A stretch of 15,122 nucleotides of DNA from an uncultured Eubacteriales bacterium (GCA_900546685.1 UREB01000019.1:1-15122); one strand, 5' to 3'. Counted from the stretch's first letter, positions 1-6,419 are shown. Notes: a model not told the origin generated them from the sequence alone. Numbers and translations: made by a program.

Positions 1-232
1 GCACCAGAGCAAAGGAAACAATGCCAACGGCAATGCCGCCAATCTTTGTCATCCGGTTGAGCTTGCCTTCTACCGTACGGGATCTCATCTTGTTCGCATA
101 GGAATCGCTGTTCCCCTGTCCCAGCGCCGCGCCCGGGTTATCGTCCGCCGGCTTTTGCGCCGCAATGATGAATACGACGAATACGCAAAGGATGCATAAT
201 AATATTTTTCCAATTGTGATGACAGTTGTCAC
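1..232 (-). CDS. secG: SecG, preprotein translocase subunit (partial, C-terminal end off the window)
   Basis: Small inner subunit of the SecYEG protein-export channel. I translated 77 codons by hand from a GTG start at 232. A hydrophobic first membrane segment covers about residues 3-24. A polar loop rich in Asp, Asn and Gly follows, then the family-typical basic stretch KMRSRTVEGKLNRMTKIGG (about 48-66), then the start of a second membrane segment. SecG is usually 70-80 residues, so only the last few residues are probably missing. The GTG start is supported by GGAGGG at 241-246, eight bases upstream, and by a strong sigma-A promoter just before it. In many Bacillota secG lies downstream of the gpmI-eno cluster; here it has its own promoter and is separated from gpmI by a GNAT gene and two plus-strand genes. 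The identification rests on size, topology and the loop motif. Confidence 0.85.
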   Translation of the reverse strand, partial: MTTVITIGKILLCILCVFVVFIIAAQKPADDNPGAALGQGNSDSYANKMRSRTVEGKLNRMTKIGGIAVGIVSFALV

Positions 233-267
233 TGGGAAATCCCTCCACTAGCTTGTGTATCAGATGG

Positions 268-296
268 ATTATATCACCCACAGCATAGATTTGCAA
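268..296 (-). promoter_or_regulatory. sigma-A promoter of secG
   Basis: On the minus strand, a -35 element TTGCAA (296-291) is followed by exactly 17 bases and a perfect -10 TATAAT (273-268). Transcription would begin near 261, giving a leader of about 30 nt that contains the GGAGGG ribosome binding site. The rest of the gap, roughly 300-470, shows no convincing gene, RNA or terminator to me. Confidence 0.8.
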
Positions 297-473
297 GGAA
301 AATCCTCTTTGATTCTTTAGGGTTTCCTCCTCTCCGCCCTGATCCGCTGCCGTCACGTGTCTTAGATTGCCCTTTTTTTCAGCAAATATATATTTACACA
401 TCATTATATCTGGATTTCATGTGCCGATTTTCTTGCGAATCCTCCCTTTTTTGGGGAATTTAGCCGAACCGCA

Positions 474-502
474 TTGCGGACAATGCGTAATTTCTGTACA
501 AT
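474..502 (+). promoter_or_regulatory. sigma-A promoter of the FakA-domain gene
   Basis: TTGCGG (474-479), a 17-base spacer and TACAAT (497-502). The predicted start of transcription is near 509, about 26 bases before the start codon, with AAAGGA at 521-526 as the ribosome binding site. Confidence 0.65.
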
Positions 503-534
503 GATTTTGTTATTCTTTAGAAAGGACGCGAGCT

Positions 535-786
535 ATGCTGGAATATAAATTTGATACACAGCTGTTGATCGATGGCAAAGATCTTTCCGAAGATGCCATC
601 AACGAGTACATCACCCAACACATCAAGGGAGACTGCCTTTTGGCCGTAGGCGATGAAACGCTGATTAAAATCCATTACCATACCAATGAGCCTTGGCAGG
701 TCTTGGAATACTGCGCTTCCCTCGGCGAAATCTACGATGTTGTCGTGGAAAATATGGAGCGCCAAGAAAACGGTCTGCCCGGCTGA
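535..786 (+). CDS. Stand-alone FakA/YloV middle-domain-like protein (DAK family fragment)
   Basis: An 83-residue protein resembling only the middle part of the Firmicute fatty-acid kinase FakA (YloV, DhaK/DegV-associated). Recognisable pieces are LLIDGKDLSED (10-20), LAVGDETLIKIHYHTNEP (36-53) and SLGEIYDVVVENMERQ (62-77). In full FakA the corresponding text reads roughly as a 'VGD-x-LVKVHVHTN-P' then 'G-x-L-x-x-x-x-IENM-x-x-Q' pattern. The His-x-His pair of that domain is kept (His47, His49). The Cys of the usual N-terminal Tyr-Cys-Thr-Glu motif appears to be replaced by Asp7. Both the N-terminal kinase (Dak2) domain and the C-terminal FakB-binding domain are absent. A good promoter and ribosome binding site and an intact frame suggest a functional small gene rather than decay. 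It cannot be a kinase by itself; it might bind or modulate a FakA partner, but that is inference. Codon use looks like that of its neighbours. Confidence 0.7.
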   Translation: MLEYKFDTQLLIDGKDLSEDAINEYITQHIKGDCLLAVGDETLIKIHYHTNEPWQVLEYCASLGEIYDVVVENMERQENGLPG

Positions 787-805
787 TTTTATTTGCCTTG
801 GAAAG

Positions 806-924
806 TATACCTTTTTGTATCGCCCTACTTTATCTGTAAATTGGATTATATAAAGCGAAAAGTGCTGTTTTTCAATGAAAATTGCGCGTTAAATTCCCTT
901 CTAAGTATACCTCAAAAAGGTATA
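806..924. repeat. Phased direct and inverted repeats upstream of the surface-protein gene
   Basis: The 12-mer TATACCTTTTTG (806-817) is the exact reverse complement of CAAAAAGGTATA (913-924). The 10-mer AAGTATACCT occurs at 803-812 and again at 903-912, exactly 100 bases apart. The right-hand copy also forms a local palindrome, TATACCT-CAAAA-AGGTATA (906-924), with seven-base arms. Three copies of one half-site in two orientations suggest operators for a dimeric regulator, possibly with DNA looping. A small terminal-inverted-repeat element of about 119 bp is an alternative, but I see no target-site duplication. Confidence 0.6.
882..911 (+). promoter_or_regulatory. Candidate promoter of the surface-protein gene
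   Basis: TTGCGC (882-887), an 18-base spacer and TATACC (906-911). The -10 falls on the left arm of the 906-924 palindrome, so a bound regulator would block it. The match to consensus is moderate and the TTGGATTATATAAAG stretch at 841-855 could hold another start, so this is tentative. Confidence 0.35.
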
Positions 925-943
925 GTTTTAGGAGGGAATTTCC

Positions 944-1255
944 ATGTGTAACGCAAAACAAAAGCACCGCTTCTCCGCCATGGCGCTGGCGCTGTTGGTT
1001 TCCGCGTCCCTGTTGCCCGCCGCGGCTCTGGCCGCCCCTGGGCCGGGACAGAAAAACCTGGCGACTGCGACCAGCCGCCCCTACAACGGCACCAAGACTG
1101 TTGAGGTTACGGATATGTACTTTGCCCTGGCTGAGGATGTAGATTATGAGGACTTTTCCGCTACGGCTACCGGCACGCTTGCTTCCGCCAACGCTGGGCG
1201 ATATACCGTGCTGGAGGAGATGACAAATATCGCCTTCAAAAAACCGCGATCCTGA
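944..1255 (+). CDS. N-terminal fragment of the surface protein (signal peptide and YDG-like module)
   Basis: This 103-residue open frame carries a basic start, a hydrophobic core (about 12-30) with likely cleavage after Ala30, and most of a YDG-like repeat (about 42-97). It ends four residues after the poly-A run (Lys-Pro-Arg-Ser, then stop), which is out-of-frame text. Translated alone it would give a short secreted peptide without a wall anchor. Confidence 0.65.
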   Translation: MCNAKQKHRFSAMALALLVSASLLPAAALAAPGPGQKNLATATSRPYNGTKTVEVTDMYFALAEDVDYEDFSATATGTLASANAGRYTVLEEMTNIAFKKPRS

Positions 1256-1309
1256 AAGCGATATTGATTGGAACGACTGGTATGTCTGCCCTGAACGCAT
1301 GACAAATAT
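1220..1309 (+). repeat. Direct repeat ATGACAAATAT flanking the frameshift
   Basis: The 11-mer ATGACAAATAT occurs at 1220-1230 and 1299-1309, 79 bases apart, encoding Met-Thr-Asn-Ile in two different frames. Recombination between the copies would remove 79 bases and also restore one open frame (LEEMTNIETDVT). This is a second possible explanation for the broken frame. Confidence 0.6.
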
Positions 1310-2000
1310 TGAAACCGATGTTACCATCACTGAGGCTGTGCCACAGCTTTCTCTCTCCGTAGATGTGCAGTCTGGCAAAGCCGGGCAGGAGGTCACCGTG
1401 ACCGCCACGCTGGTAAACGACTTTGATGCGCCAGAGGGGCTGCCCACTGCCGAACAAATTTCCCTAACTGCCCAAAATGCCACCCTAAAAGAGGGTTCCT
1501 CTGTCACGCAAAACGGCAATGCATACAGCGCCGTATTTGTATTGGGCAAGGAAGATGCTGTGTTCTCCGCCAACGTGTTGGATAGTGCCGTCAATTACAG
1601 CCCACTGGCGCAGCCGGCCACTGTCTCCGTGGATGTGTTGAAATTGGCGGATTATAGCAAACTGGAGGCCGCCGTTGCCAAAGCCAAGGCCTTAAATCCT
1701 GAAGATTACAAGGATTTTTCCGCTGTCCAGTCCGCTTTGAACGCCATCGTCTATGATCTGGATGAAACGCAGCAGGATAAGGTAGACGCCATGACCGCAG
1801 CGCTGGAAAACGCCATTGCCGGCCTGGAGAAAATCGCGGACGCAGCGCCGGCCGACGGGAATACCGACGCACAGCAAACCGATTCGCCCCAAACAGGCGA
1901 TGCTTCCGCCTCTGGGCTCTGGTTTACTCTGCTGCTGGTTTCCGCTGCCGGAGGGCTTGGCCTGGCTACCCTGCGTTTGAAAATGAGCTCTTCTAAATAA
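1299..2000 (+). CDS. C-terminal fragment of the surface protein (Ig-like, FIVAR, sortase signal)
   Basis: A 233-residue open frame. Residues 14-113 are beta-rich and Ig-like. Residues 118-178 match the FIVAR pattern (KLEAAVAKAKALNPEDY ... AALENAIAGL). SPQTG at 196-200 is followed by a hydrophobic span (206-224) and a basic tail, as in (S/N)PxTG sorting signals of Clostridia. The ATG at 1299 has no good ribosome binding site and the frame is open upstream of it, so this is probably the remainder of the 944 gene and not an independent start. It has no signal peptide. Confidence 0.6.
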   Translation: MTNIETDVTITEAVPQLSLSVDVQSGKAGQEVTVTATLVNDFDAPEGLPTAEQISLTAQNATLKEGSSVTQNGNAYSAVFVLGKEDAVFSANVLDSAVNYSPLAQPATVSVDVLKLADYSKLEAAVAKAKALNPEDYKDFSAVQSALNAIVYDLDETQQDKVDAMTAALENAIAGLEKIADAAPADGNTDAQQTDSPQTGDASASGLWFTLLLVSAAGGLGLATLRLKMSSSK

Positions 2001-2012
2001 TCCCGCCCATGC

Positions 2013-2051
2013 AAAAAGCCAACGGCAATGCCGGTGGCTTTTTCTTTTTTT
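2013..2051 (+). terminator. Rho-independent terminator, probably bidirectional
   Basis: Arms AAAAAGCCA (2013-2021) and TGGCTTTTT (2035-2043) extend with one mismatch into CGGC/GCCG around an AAT loop. T-rich sequence follows to 2051. It ends the surface-protein transcript. The opposite strand also shows a T run after the stem, so it can stop the convergent GNAT transcript. Confidence 0.85.
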
Positions 2052-2057
2052 ATCCTC

Positions 2058-2561
2058 TTATCCCAGCTGCTTTTCCATCAGAAAAAACGGCCCTTTGCGA
2101 AATACTACATCCCCTACAATGCGATAGCCCATGCGTTCATACAGACGCAAGGCATAAGGATTTTGCTTAAACGCATCCAATCGCAGCGCTTTTACGCCCA
2201 ACGCAGCGGCGCGCGCCTCTGCCGCCTGAACGGTCAGCTTGCCCAGACCGCGATTTTGCACCCTTGGGCTTACGCAAAGCCGATGGAGCACCAAAAAGCT
2301 GTCTGTCTCTGCCCAAACGCCGTTGGCATACTGTGGATCATACTCCAGGTTGAGCACAAATACCGCCGCAGGCCTCTCTTCCAGCTCCGCCAGATACATC
2401 TGCCCATGCTCAATGTCCTCTTTCAACGTGCGCTCATCCGGGTACACCTCATCCCACTGTGGAATGCCATCTTTATCCATGGTATGTATGGCGTCGGTAA
2501 ACAGCGCAAACACCTGCGCCAGATCCTCCGGCCTCGCTTTGCGGAATGCCAGCTGTTCCAT
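2058..2561 (-). CDS. GNAT family N-acetyltransferase
   Basis: A 167-residue GCN5-related acyltransferase that would transfer an acetyl group from acetyl-CoA to an unknown amine. The acetyl-CoA loop is visible as VSPRVQNRGLGK (97-108), with QNRGLG matching the Q/R-x-x-G-x-G motif. YERMGYRIVG (141-150) is the usual C-terminal Tyr-containing strand. I placed the start at 2561 because GGGG at 2570-2573 lies eight bases upstream; a longer frame starting at 2606 would begin inside the gpmI terminator. No separate promoter is obvious, so expression may come from readthrough of the glycolysis operon. The substrate cannot be read from the sequence. Confidence 0.85.
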   Translation of the reverse strand: MEQLAFRKARPEDLAQVFALFTDAIHTMDKDGIPQWDEVYPDERTLKEDIEHGQMYLAELEERPAAVFVLNLEYDPQYANGVWAETDSFLVLHRLCVSPRVQNRGLGKLTVQAAEARAAALGVKALRLDAFKQNPYALRLYERMGYRIVGDVVFRKGPFFLMEKQLG

Positions 2562-2588
2562 GTTTATTTCCCCTTTATCGGCTAAACC

Positions 2589-2624
2589 AAAAAGGACGAT
2601 AGACAACTGCCACCGTCCTTTTTT
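2589..2624 (-). terminator. Terminator of the pgk-tpiA-gpmI operon
   Basis: AAAAAGGACG (2589-2598) pairs with CGTCCTTTTT (2614-2623) over a 15-base loop, immediately after the gpmI stop codon. On the minus strand the second arm ends in a run of five T. Confidence 0.8.
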
Positions 2625-2632
2625 ATGCCTTG

Positions 2633-4174
2633 TTATTTGAGCAGGCTCTTGCCCGTCATTTCTGCCGGCTGCGGCAGATCCATCAATGCCAGCATCGTAG
2701 GCGCCAAATCACACAGCGCGCCCTCGTCTGCCAGCTTGCGCTCCGGATGCTTCGGGTCTACCAGCAGCAGCGGCACCAGGCTGGTGGTATGCGCCGTCAT
2801 CGGGCCGCCCTTTTCGTCCACCATCTTTTCCGCGTTGCCATGGTCCGCCGTCAGCAACACACAGCCGCCGGTTTTGATCACCGCGTCGATCACCTTGCCC
2901 GCGCACTCGTCCACAGCTTCCACCGCTTTGACGGCCGCTTCCATCACACCGGTATGGCCTACCATATCGGGGTTGGCAAAGTTTAGGATCATCACGTCGT
3001 ACTTGTCGGATTCAATGCGTTTAACCGCCTCATCCGCCACCTGGTACGCGCTCATTTCAGGCTGAAGATCATACGTTGCCACCTTGGGAGACGGGATCAG
3101 CGCCCTATCTTCGCCCGGGTTTTCCTTTTCTACGCCGCCGTTGAAAAAGAACGTAACATGCGCGTATTTTTCCGTTTCCGCAATGCGCAGCTGCGTTTTA
3201 TGGCAGCTGGCCAGGTATTCGCCCAACGTGTTTTTCAGCGTTTCCGGCTTAAACGCCACCTCCAGCTTGTCGGCAAAGGTCGCATCATACTGCGTCATGC
3301 TGACATACTTGAGCGGGAAATACCCGTTTTTGCGTGTAAAGCCGTCAAAATCCTCAAAGAGCAGCGCCCGCGTAATCTCACGTGCACGGTCCGGACGGAA
3401 GTTGGCAAAAATCACGCTGTCTCCTGCCTGAATGGTAGCCACTGGCGCACCGTTTTCCGTGATAACGATGGGCTTGATGAATTCATCCGTTACATCCTCA
3501 TCATAGCTCTTCTGTACCATCGCTGCCGGGTCCTCGCCGTATACGCCTTCGCCCAGCACCATGGCGTTGTACGCCTGCTGCACGCGCTCCCAGCGGTTGT
3601 CACGGTCCATGGCATAGTAGCGGCCGATGATGGTCGCAATCTTGCCGACGCCCAGCTCTTTGAGCTTGGCCTGCACCTGTTCGATATAGCCCTTGCCGCT
3701 GGTCGGCGCTACATCGCGGCCATCCATAAAGCAGTGCAGATATACCTTTTCAAGGCCCTGGCGCTTTGCCATCTCTGCCAGCGCCAAAAAATGGTTGATG
3801 TGGCTGTGTACGCCGCCATCGGAGCAAAGCGCAAACAAATGCAGGGCCTTGTCGTTTGCCTTTGCACTATGCATCGCGTCCAAAAACGCGGGATTTTCAA
3901 AGAAGTCGCCATCCTGGATGGATTTTGTAATGCGGGTCAGCTCCTGATACACCACGCGGCCGGCGCCGATGTTCAGGTGCCCTACCTCGGAATTGCCCAT
4001 CTGCCCTTCAGGCAACCCCACCGCCAGGCCGCTGGCGGCCAGGCGGGTGTGGGGATACTTGGCAAATAAGGCGTCCAAATGGGGCGTTTTCGCTGTTGCC
4101 ACCGCATTGCCCTTGGTTTCGGCGTTTACGCCAAAACCATCCAGAATGATCAATGCAGTCATGGGTTTTGCCAT
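2633..4174 (-). CDS. gpmI: 2,3-bisphosphoglycerate-independent phosphoglycerate mutase
   Basis: Interconverts 3- and 2-phosphoglycerate in lower glycolysis, in the cytoplasm, using Mn2+. The 513 residues are full length for the family. Metal and catalytic motifs are all present: LDGFG with Asp12; the nucleophile Ser62 in GQMGNSEVGH; His123 in CSDGGVHSH; DGRDVAP (151-157); RYYAMDRDNRWER (185-197); NFRPDR (258-263); NPDMVGH with Asp403 and His407; TADHGN with Asp444 and His445; and His462. The start has GAGG at 4182-4185, seven bases upstream. It follows tpiA by 22 bases and is the last gene before a strong terminator. Enolase, which often follows, is not in the window. Confidence 0.98.
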   Translation of the reverse strand: MAKPMTALIILDGFGVNAETKGNAVATAKTPHLDALFAKYPHTRLAASGLAVGLPEGQMGNSEVGHLNIGAGRVVYQELTRITKSIQDGDFFENPAFLDAMHSAKANDKALHLFALCSDGGVHSHINHFLALAEMAKRQGLEKVYLHCFMDGRDVAPTSGKGYIEQVQAKLKELGVGKIATIIGRYYAMDRDNRWERVQQAYNAMVLGEGVYGEDPAAMVQKSYDEDVTDEFIKPIVITENGAPVATIQAGDSVIFANFRPDRAREITRALLFEDFDGFTRKNGYFPLKYVSMTQYDATFADKLEVAFKPETLKNTLGEYLASCHKTQLRIAETEKYAHVTFFFNGGVEKENPGEDRALIPSPKVATYDLQPEMSAYQVADEAVKRIESDKYDVMILNFANPDMVGHTGVMEAAVKAVEAVDECAGKVIDAVIKTGGCVLLTADHGNAEKMVDEKGGPMTAHTTSLVPLLLVDPKHPERKLADEGALCDLAPTMLALMDLPQPAEMTGKSLLK

Positions 4175-4196
4175 TTGTTTACCTCGATTGCTTGGA

Positions 4197-4943
4197 TTAT
4201 TGATTGTTGACGAGTTTGGAGAAGTCTACCGGCTTCAATGCCGCACCGCCGATGAGGCCGCCGTCGATTTCGGGCTGCGCCATCAGGTCTGCTACGTTGC
4301 CGGCGTTCATGCTGCCGCCGTACTGGATGCGGATGTTTTCGCCCACTTCAGCGCCGAATTCCTTGGCAATTGCCGCACGGATCACGCCGCAAACGCGGTT
4401 TGCTTCGTCTGCCGTTGCGGTCTTGCCGGTGCCGATGGCCCAAACGGGTTCGTATGCGATCACGATGGTGGAGAAATCCTTCACACCCTGCAGCGCTGCG
4501 ATGGTCTGGTCGGAAACCAGCTTATCCGTGATGCCCTCTTCGCGCTGTTCCAGCGTTTCGCCGACGCATACGATGGGCTTCAGGTTGTGAGCCAGCGCGC
4601 TCAGTACCTTTTTGTTGACCGTTTCATCGGTTTCCGCAAAATACTGGCGGCGTTCGCTATGGCCGAGGATCACATATTCCACTTCCAGCTCGTTGAGCAT
4701 CAGCGGGCTTACTTCGCCGGTGAAAGCGCCCTTCTCTTCCCAGTGCATGTTCTGTGCGCCCAGGTGGATGTTGGTGCCCTTGATGTATTCTTTCACAGCC
4801 GGGATGGTGATGGCCGGCGGGCAGACAACCACTTCCGTCGTGGTGTTGTCCTTCACCAGCGGCAAAATGCCGTCGATCAGTGTCTTGGCTTCGGACGGAG
4901 TCATGTTCATTTTCCAGTTACCAGCAATGATGGGTTTACGCAT
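4197..4943 (-). CDS. tpiA: Triosephosphate isomerase
   Basis: Interconverts dihydroxyacetone phosphate and glyceraldehyde 3-phosphate. The 248 residues form a complete TIM barrel. Catalytic groups are Asn9 and Lys11 in AGNWKMN, His95 in LGHSERR, and Glu165 in AYEPVWAIGTGKTAT, whose second half is the flexible loop 6. IQYGGSMNAGN (207-217) and GGLIGGAAL (228-236) make the phosphate-binding end. The start at 4943 is fixed by the conserved N-terminus and by AAGGAGGAA at 4951-4959; the frame extends upstream to 4991 but that part is not conserved. It lies 62 bases after pgk, with a GC-rich hairpin in the gap, and 22 bases before gpmI. Confidence 0.98.
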   Translation of the reverse strand: MRKPIIAGNWKMNMTPSEAKTLIDGILPLVKDNTTTEVVVCPPAITIPAVKEYIKGTNIHLGAQNMHWEEKGAFTGEVSPLMLNELEVEYVILGHSERRQYFAETDETVNKKVLSALAHNLKPIVCVGETLEQREEGITDKLVSDQTIAALQGVKDFSTIVIAYEPVWAIGTGKTATADEANRVCGVIRAAIAKEFGAEVGENIRIQYGGSMNAGNVADLMAQPEIDGGLIGGAALKPVDFSKLVNNQ

Positions 4944-4969
4944 TGGATGTTTCCTCCTTAATATTGTCA

Positions 4970-4990
4970 TGCGCCGGTTTGCCCGGCGCA
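4970..4990 (-). other. Intergenic hairpin between pgk and tpiA
   Basis: Perfect eight-base arms TGCGCCGG (4970-4977) and CCGGCGCA (4983-4990) surround a five-base loop. No U run follows on the minus strand, so it is probably not a terminator. It could be an mRNA stability or processing element that sets the pgk:tpiA ratio; that role is inferred. Confidence 0.55.
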
Positions 4991-5005
4991 CGTCGTATCA
5001 TAAAA

Positions 5006-6196
5006 TTATTTGTTGGGAATGCAGGCGATGCCCGGCAGCTCCAGGCCTTCCAAGAATTCCAAGGATGCGCCGCCGCCGGTGGAGATGTGCGTCATCTTGT
5101 CCGCATAGCCCAGCTGTTTGACAGCCGCTGCGCTGTCGCCGCCGCCGATGATGGTGGTAGCTTCGGATTCCGCCATGGCCTTGGCCACCGCTTTGGTGCC
5201 GTTTGCAAACGCTTCAAATTCAAACACGCCCATCGGCCCGTTCCAAACCACGGTCTTGGCACCTTTGATGGCTTCGCCAAACAGCTCGCGGGTCTTCGGC
5301 CCAATATCCAGGCCCTGCCAGCCGTCCGGGATCTCGTTGGCCGGTACCACTTTGTTTTCCGCATCTGCGGCAAACTCTTTGGCCACTACGGTATCCACCG
5401 GGATCAGCAGCTTTACGCCTTTGGCTTCTGCTTTGTCCATCAGATCCTTGGCAAAGGAGACGTTCTCTTCATCCAGCAAGGAATCGCCGATGCCATAGCC
5501 CTTGGCCTTCAGGAAGGTAAACGCCATGCCGCCGCCGATGATGAGGGTATCCACTTTTTCCAGCAGGTTGGTGATCACGCCGATCTTATCCTTGACCTTT
5601 GCGCCGCCCAAAATGGCCACAAACGGGCGTTCCGGATCTTCCAGCGCTTTGCCCATCACGGACACTTCCTTTTCAATCAGGTAGCCGCAGTAGGCCGGCA
5701 GGTAATCCGCACAGCCCGCCGTAGAGGCATGGGCACGGTGCGCCGTACCGAAGGCATCGTTGACATATACATCCGCTAGGCTCGCCAATTCCTTGGAGAA
5801 AGCCGGGTCGTTTTTGGTCTCTTCGTTGTGGAAACGCACGTTTTCCAGCACAACGATCTCGCCGTCCTTCATCTCAGCAACGCATTTTTTCGCGTCCTCG
5901 CCCACAACGTCCTTGGCCATGATCACTTTGGTATCAACCAATTCGCCCAGGCGCTTTGCCACCGGCGCCAAGGAAAATTTCATGTTGAATTCGCCTTTCG
6001 GGCGGCCCAGGTGGGAGCAGAGGATAACCTTTGCGCCATGCTCGTACAAATACTTGATGGACGGCAGCGCGCCCATGATGCGGGTTTCGTCTGTGATTTC
6101 TCCGGTCTCCTTGTCCATGGGGACGTTGAAATCCACACGCATCAATACGCGTTTGCCCTTGAGATCCTGAATGTCTTCAATGCTACGTTTATTCAT
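5006..6196 (-). CDS. pgk: Phosphoglycerate kinase
   Basis: Makes ATP and 3-phosphoglycerate from 1,3-bisphosphoglycerate and ADP. The 396 residues are full length and two-domain. N-terminal substrate residues are in RVDFNVP (20-26), HLGRP (62-66), ENVRFHNEE (118-126) and NDAFGTAHRAHAST (146-159). The nucleotide half shows LGGAKVKDK (196-204), GGGMAFTF (221-228), WNGPMGVFE (318-326) and GGGDSAAA (351-358). GAAGGAG at 6206-6212 lies nine bases before the ATG. It is the first gene of pgk-tpiA-gpmI and has its own promoter. The usual upstream partner gap is absent: the next gene upstream is an unrelated acetyltransferase. Confidence 0.98.
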   Translation of the reverse strand: MNKRSIEDIQDLKGKRVLMRVDFNVPMDKETGEITDETRIMGALPSIKYLYEHGAKVILCSHLGRPKGEFNMKFSLAPVAKRLGELVDTKVIMAKDVVGEDAKKCVAEMKDGEIVVLENVRFHNEETKNDPAFSKELASLADVYVNDAFGTAHRAHASTAGCADYLPAYCGYLIEKEVSVMGKALEDPERPFVAILGGAKVKDKIGVITNLLEKVDTLIIGGGMAFTFLKAKGYGIGDSLLDEENVSFAKDLMDKAEAKGVKLLIPVDTVVAKEFAADAENKVVPANEIPDGWQGLDIGPKTRELFGEAIKGAKTVVWNGPMGVFEFEAFANGTKAVAKAMAESEATTIIGGGDSAAAVKQLGYADKMTHISTGGGASLEFLEGLELPGIACIPNK

Positions 6197-6218
6197 GGAT
6201 ACACACTCCTTCTAAAAG

Positions 6219-6264
6219 ATTTCAAAATGAAATGAGAAACAAACGGGAAAACAGCATTTTTCCC
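6219..6264 (-). promoter_or_regulatory. Structured pgk leader
   Basis: Between the predicted transcription start (about 6266) and pgk the leader holds two inverted repeats. One is GGGAAAA/TTTTCCC (6245-6251 and 6258-6264). The other is ATTTCA/TGAAAT (6219-6224 and 6228-6233). The first is followed on the transcript by a U-rich stretch (GTTTGTTTC), so it looks like a weak attenuator or 5' stabilising hairpin. No known riboswitch class is recognisable. Confidence 0.4.
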
Positions 6265-6272
6265 CTTTAACC

Positions 6273-6300
6273 ATTGTATCCTACAGGCGTAAAAAATCAA
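6273..6300 (-). promoter_or_regulatory. sigma-A promoter of pgk-tpiA-gpmI
   Basis: On the minus strand TTGATT (6300-6295), a 16-base spacer and TACAAT (6278-6273). It lies about 75 bases before the pgk start codon. The rest of the gap to 6384 shows nothing I can name. Confidence 0.65.
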
Positions 6301-6383
6301 GATAAAATTGTGAAAAACCTGCACAAGCAACCATTCTTTGATATTTTGGGGCCCGCCTTCCCCGCCCTGCCGATCCTCCTTGC

Positions 6384-6415
6384 AAACGCAAAGCGCCCGC
6401 CGATTGGCGGGCGCT
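6384..6415 (-). terminator. Terminator of the hexapeptide acetyltransferase gene
   Basis: A perfect ten-base GC-rich stem, AGCGCCCGCC (6392-6401) and GGCGGGCGCT (6406-6415), with a GATT loop. It lies just after the stop codon at 6420. The T tract on the minus strand is interrupted (TTTGCGTTT), so termination may be incomplete. Confidence 0.7.
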
Positions 6416-6419
6416 GATT

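Larger units (their letters stand above)
944..2000 (+). pseudogene. Frameshifted sortase-anchored surface protein (YDG + Ig-like + FIVAR + SPQTG)
   Basis: Two adjacent reading frames make one protein if a single base is removed. The start at 944 has GGAGGG (931-936) seven bases upstream. In order: a Sec signal peptide of about 30 residues ending Ala-Leu-Ala, a YDG-like module (SRPYNGTKTVEVTD ... ASANAGRYTV), a beta-rich Ig-like stretch, a FIVAR-type helical module, a low-complexity linker, and a cell-wall sorting signal of SPQTGD, hydrophobic segment and basic tail. The frame breaks in a run of six A at 1238-1243. With five A the text continues as FKNRDPESD, reads through to the second part and completes a YDG-like ending, giving about 351 residues. 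The product would be attached to peptidoglycan by a sortase, with an adhesion or matrix role suggested by the domains. The break may be a real mutation, a phase-variable tract or a sequencing error. Confidence 0.7.

Noticed and set aside
138..404. An 88-codon minus-strand open frame overlapping secG
   Set aside because: It overlaps the clearly recognisable secG in another frame, crosses the secG promoter and resembles no family.
806..924. A MITE or insertion-sequence remnant with 12-base terminal inverted repeats
   Set aside because: No target-site duplication and no second copy in the window; the operator interpretation fits the overlap with a promoter better, though it is not excluded.
23..2033. 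A 16-base identity, GCCAACGGCAATGCCG, at 23-38 (in secG) and 2018-2033 (in a terminator stem), flanking the plus-strand gene block
   Set aside because: It could mark an insertion boundary, but one copy is ordinary SecG coding sequence and the other is terminator stem; a GC-rich near-palindrome matching by chance is likely.
3158..4069. Long plus-strand open frames opposite gpmI, tpiA, pgk, pstB and the kinase (for example 303, 330, 278 and 367 codons)
   Set aside because: They are antisense shadows of well-identified genes in GC-rich sequence, with no ribosome binding sites or family features.
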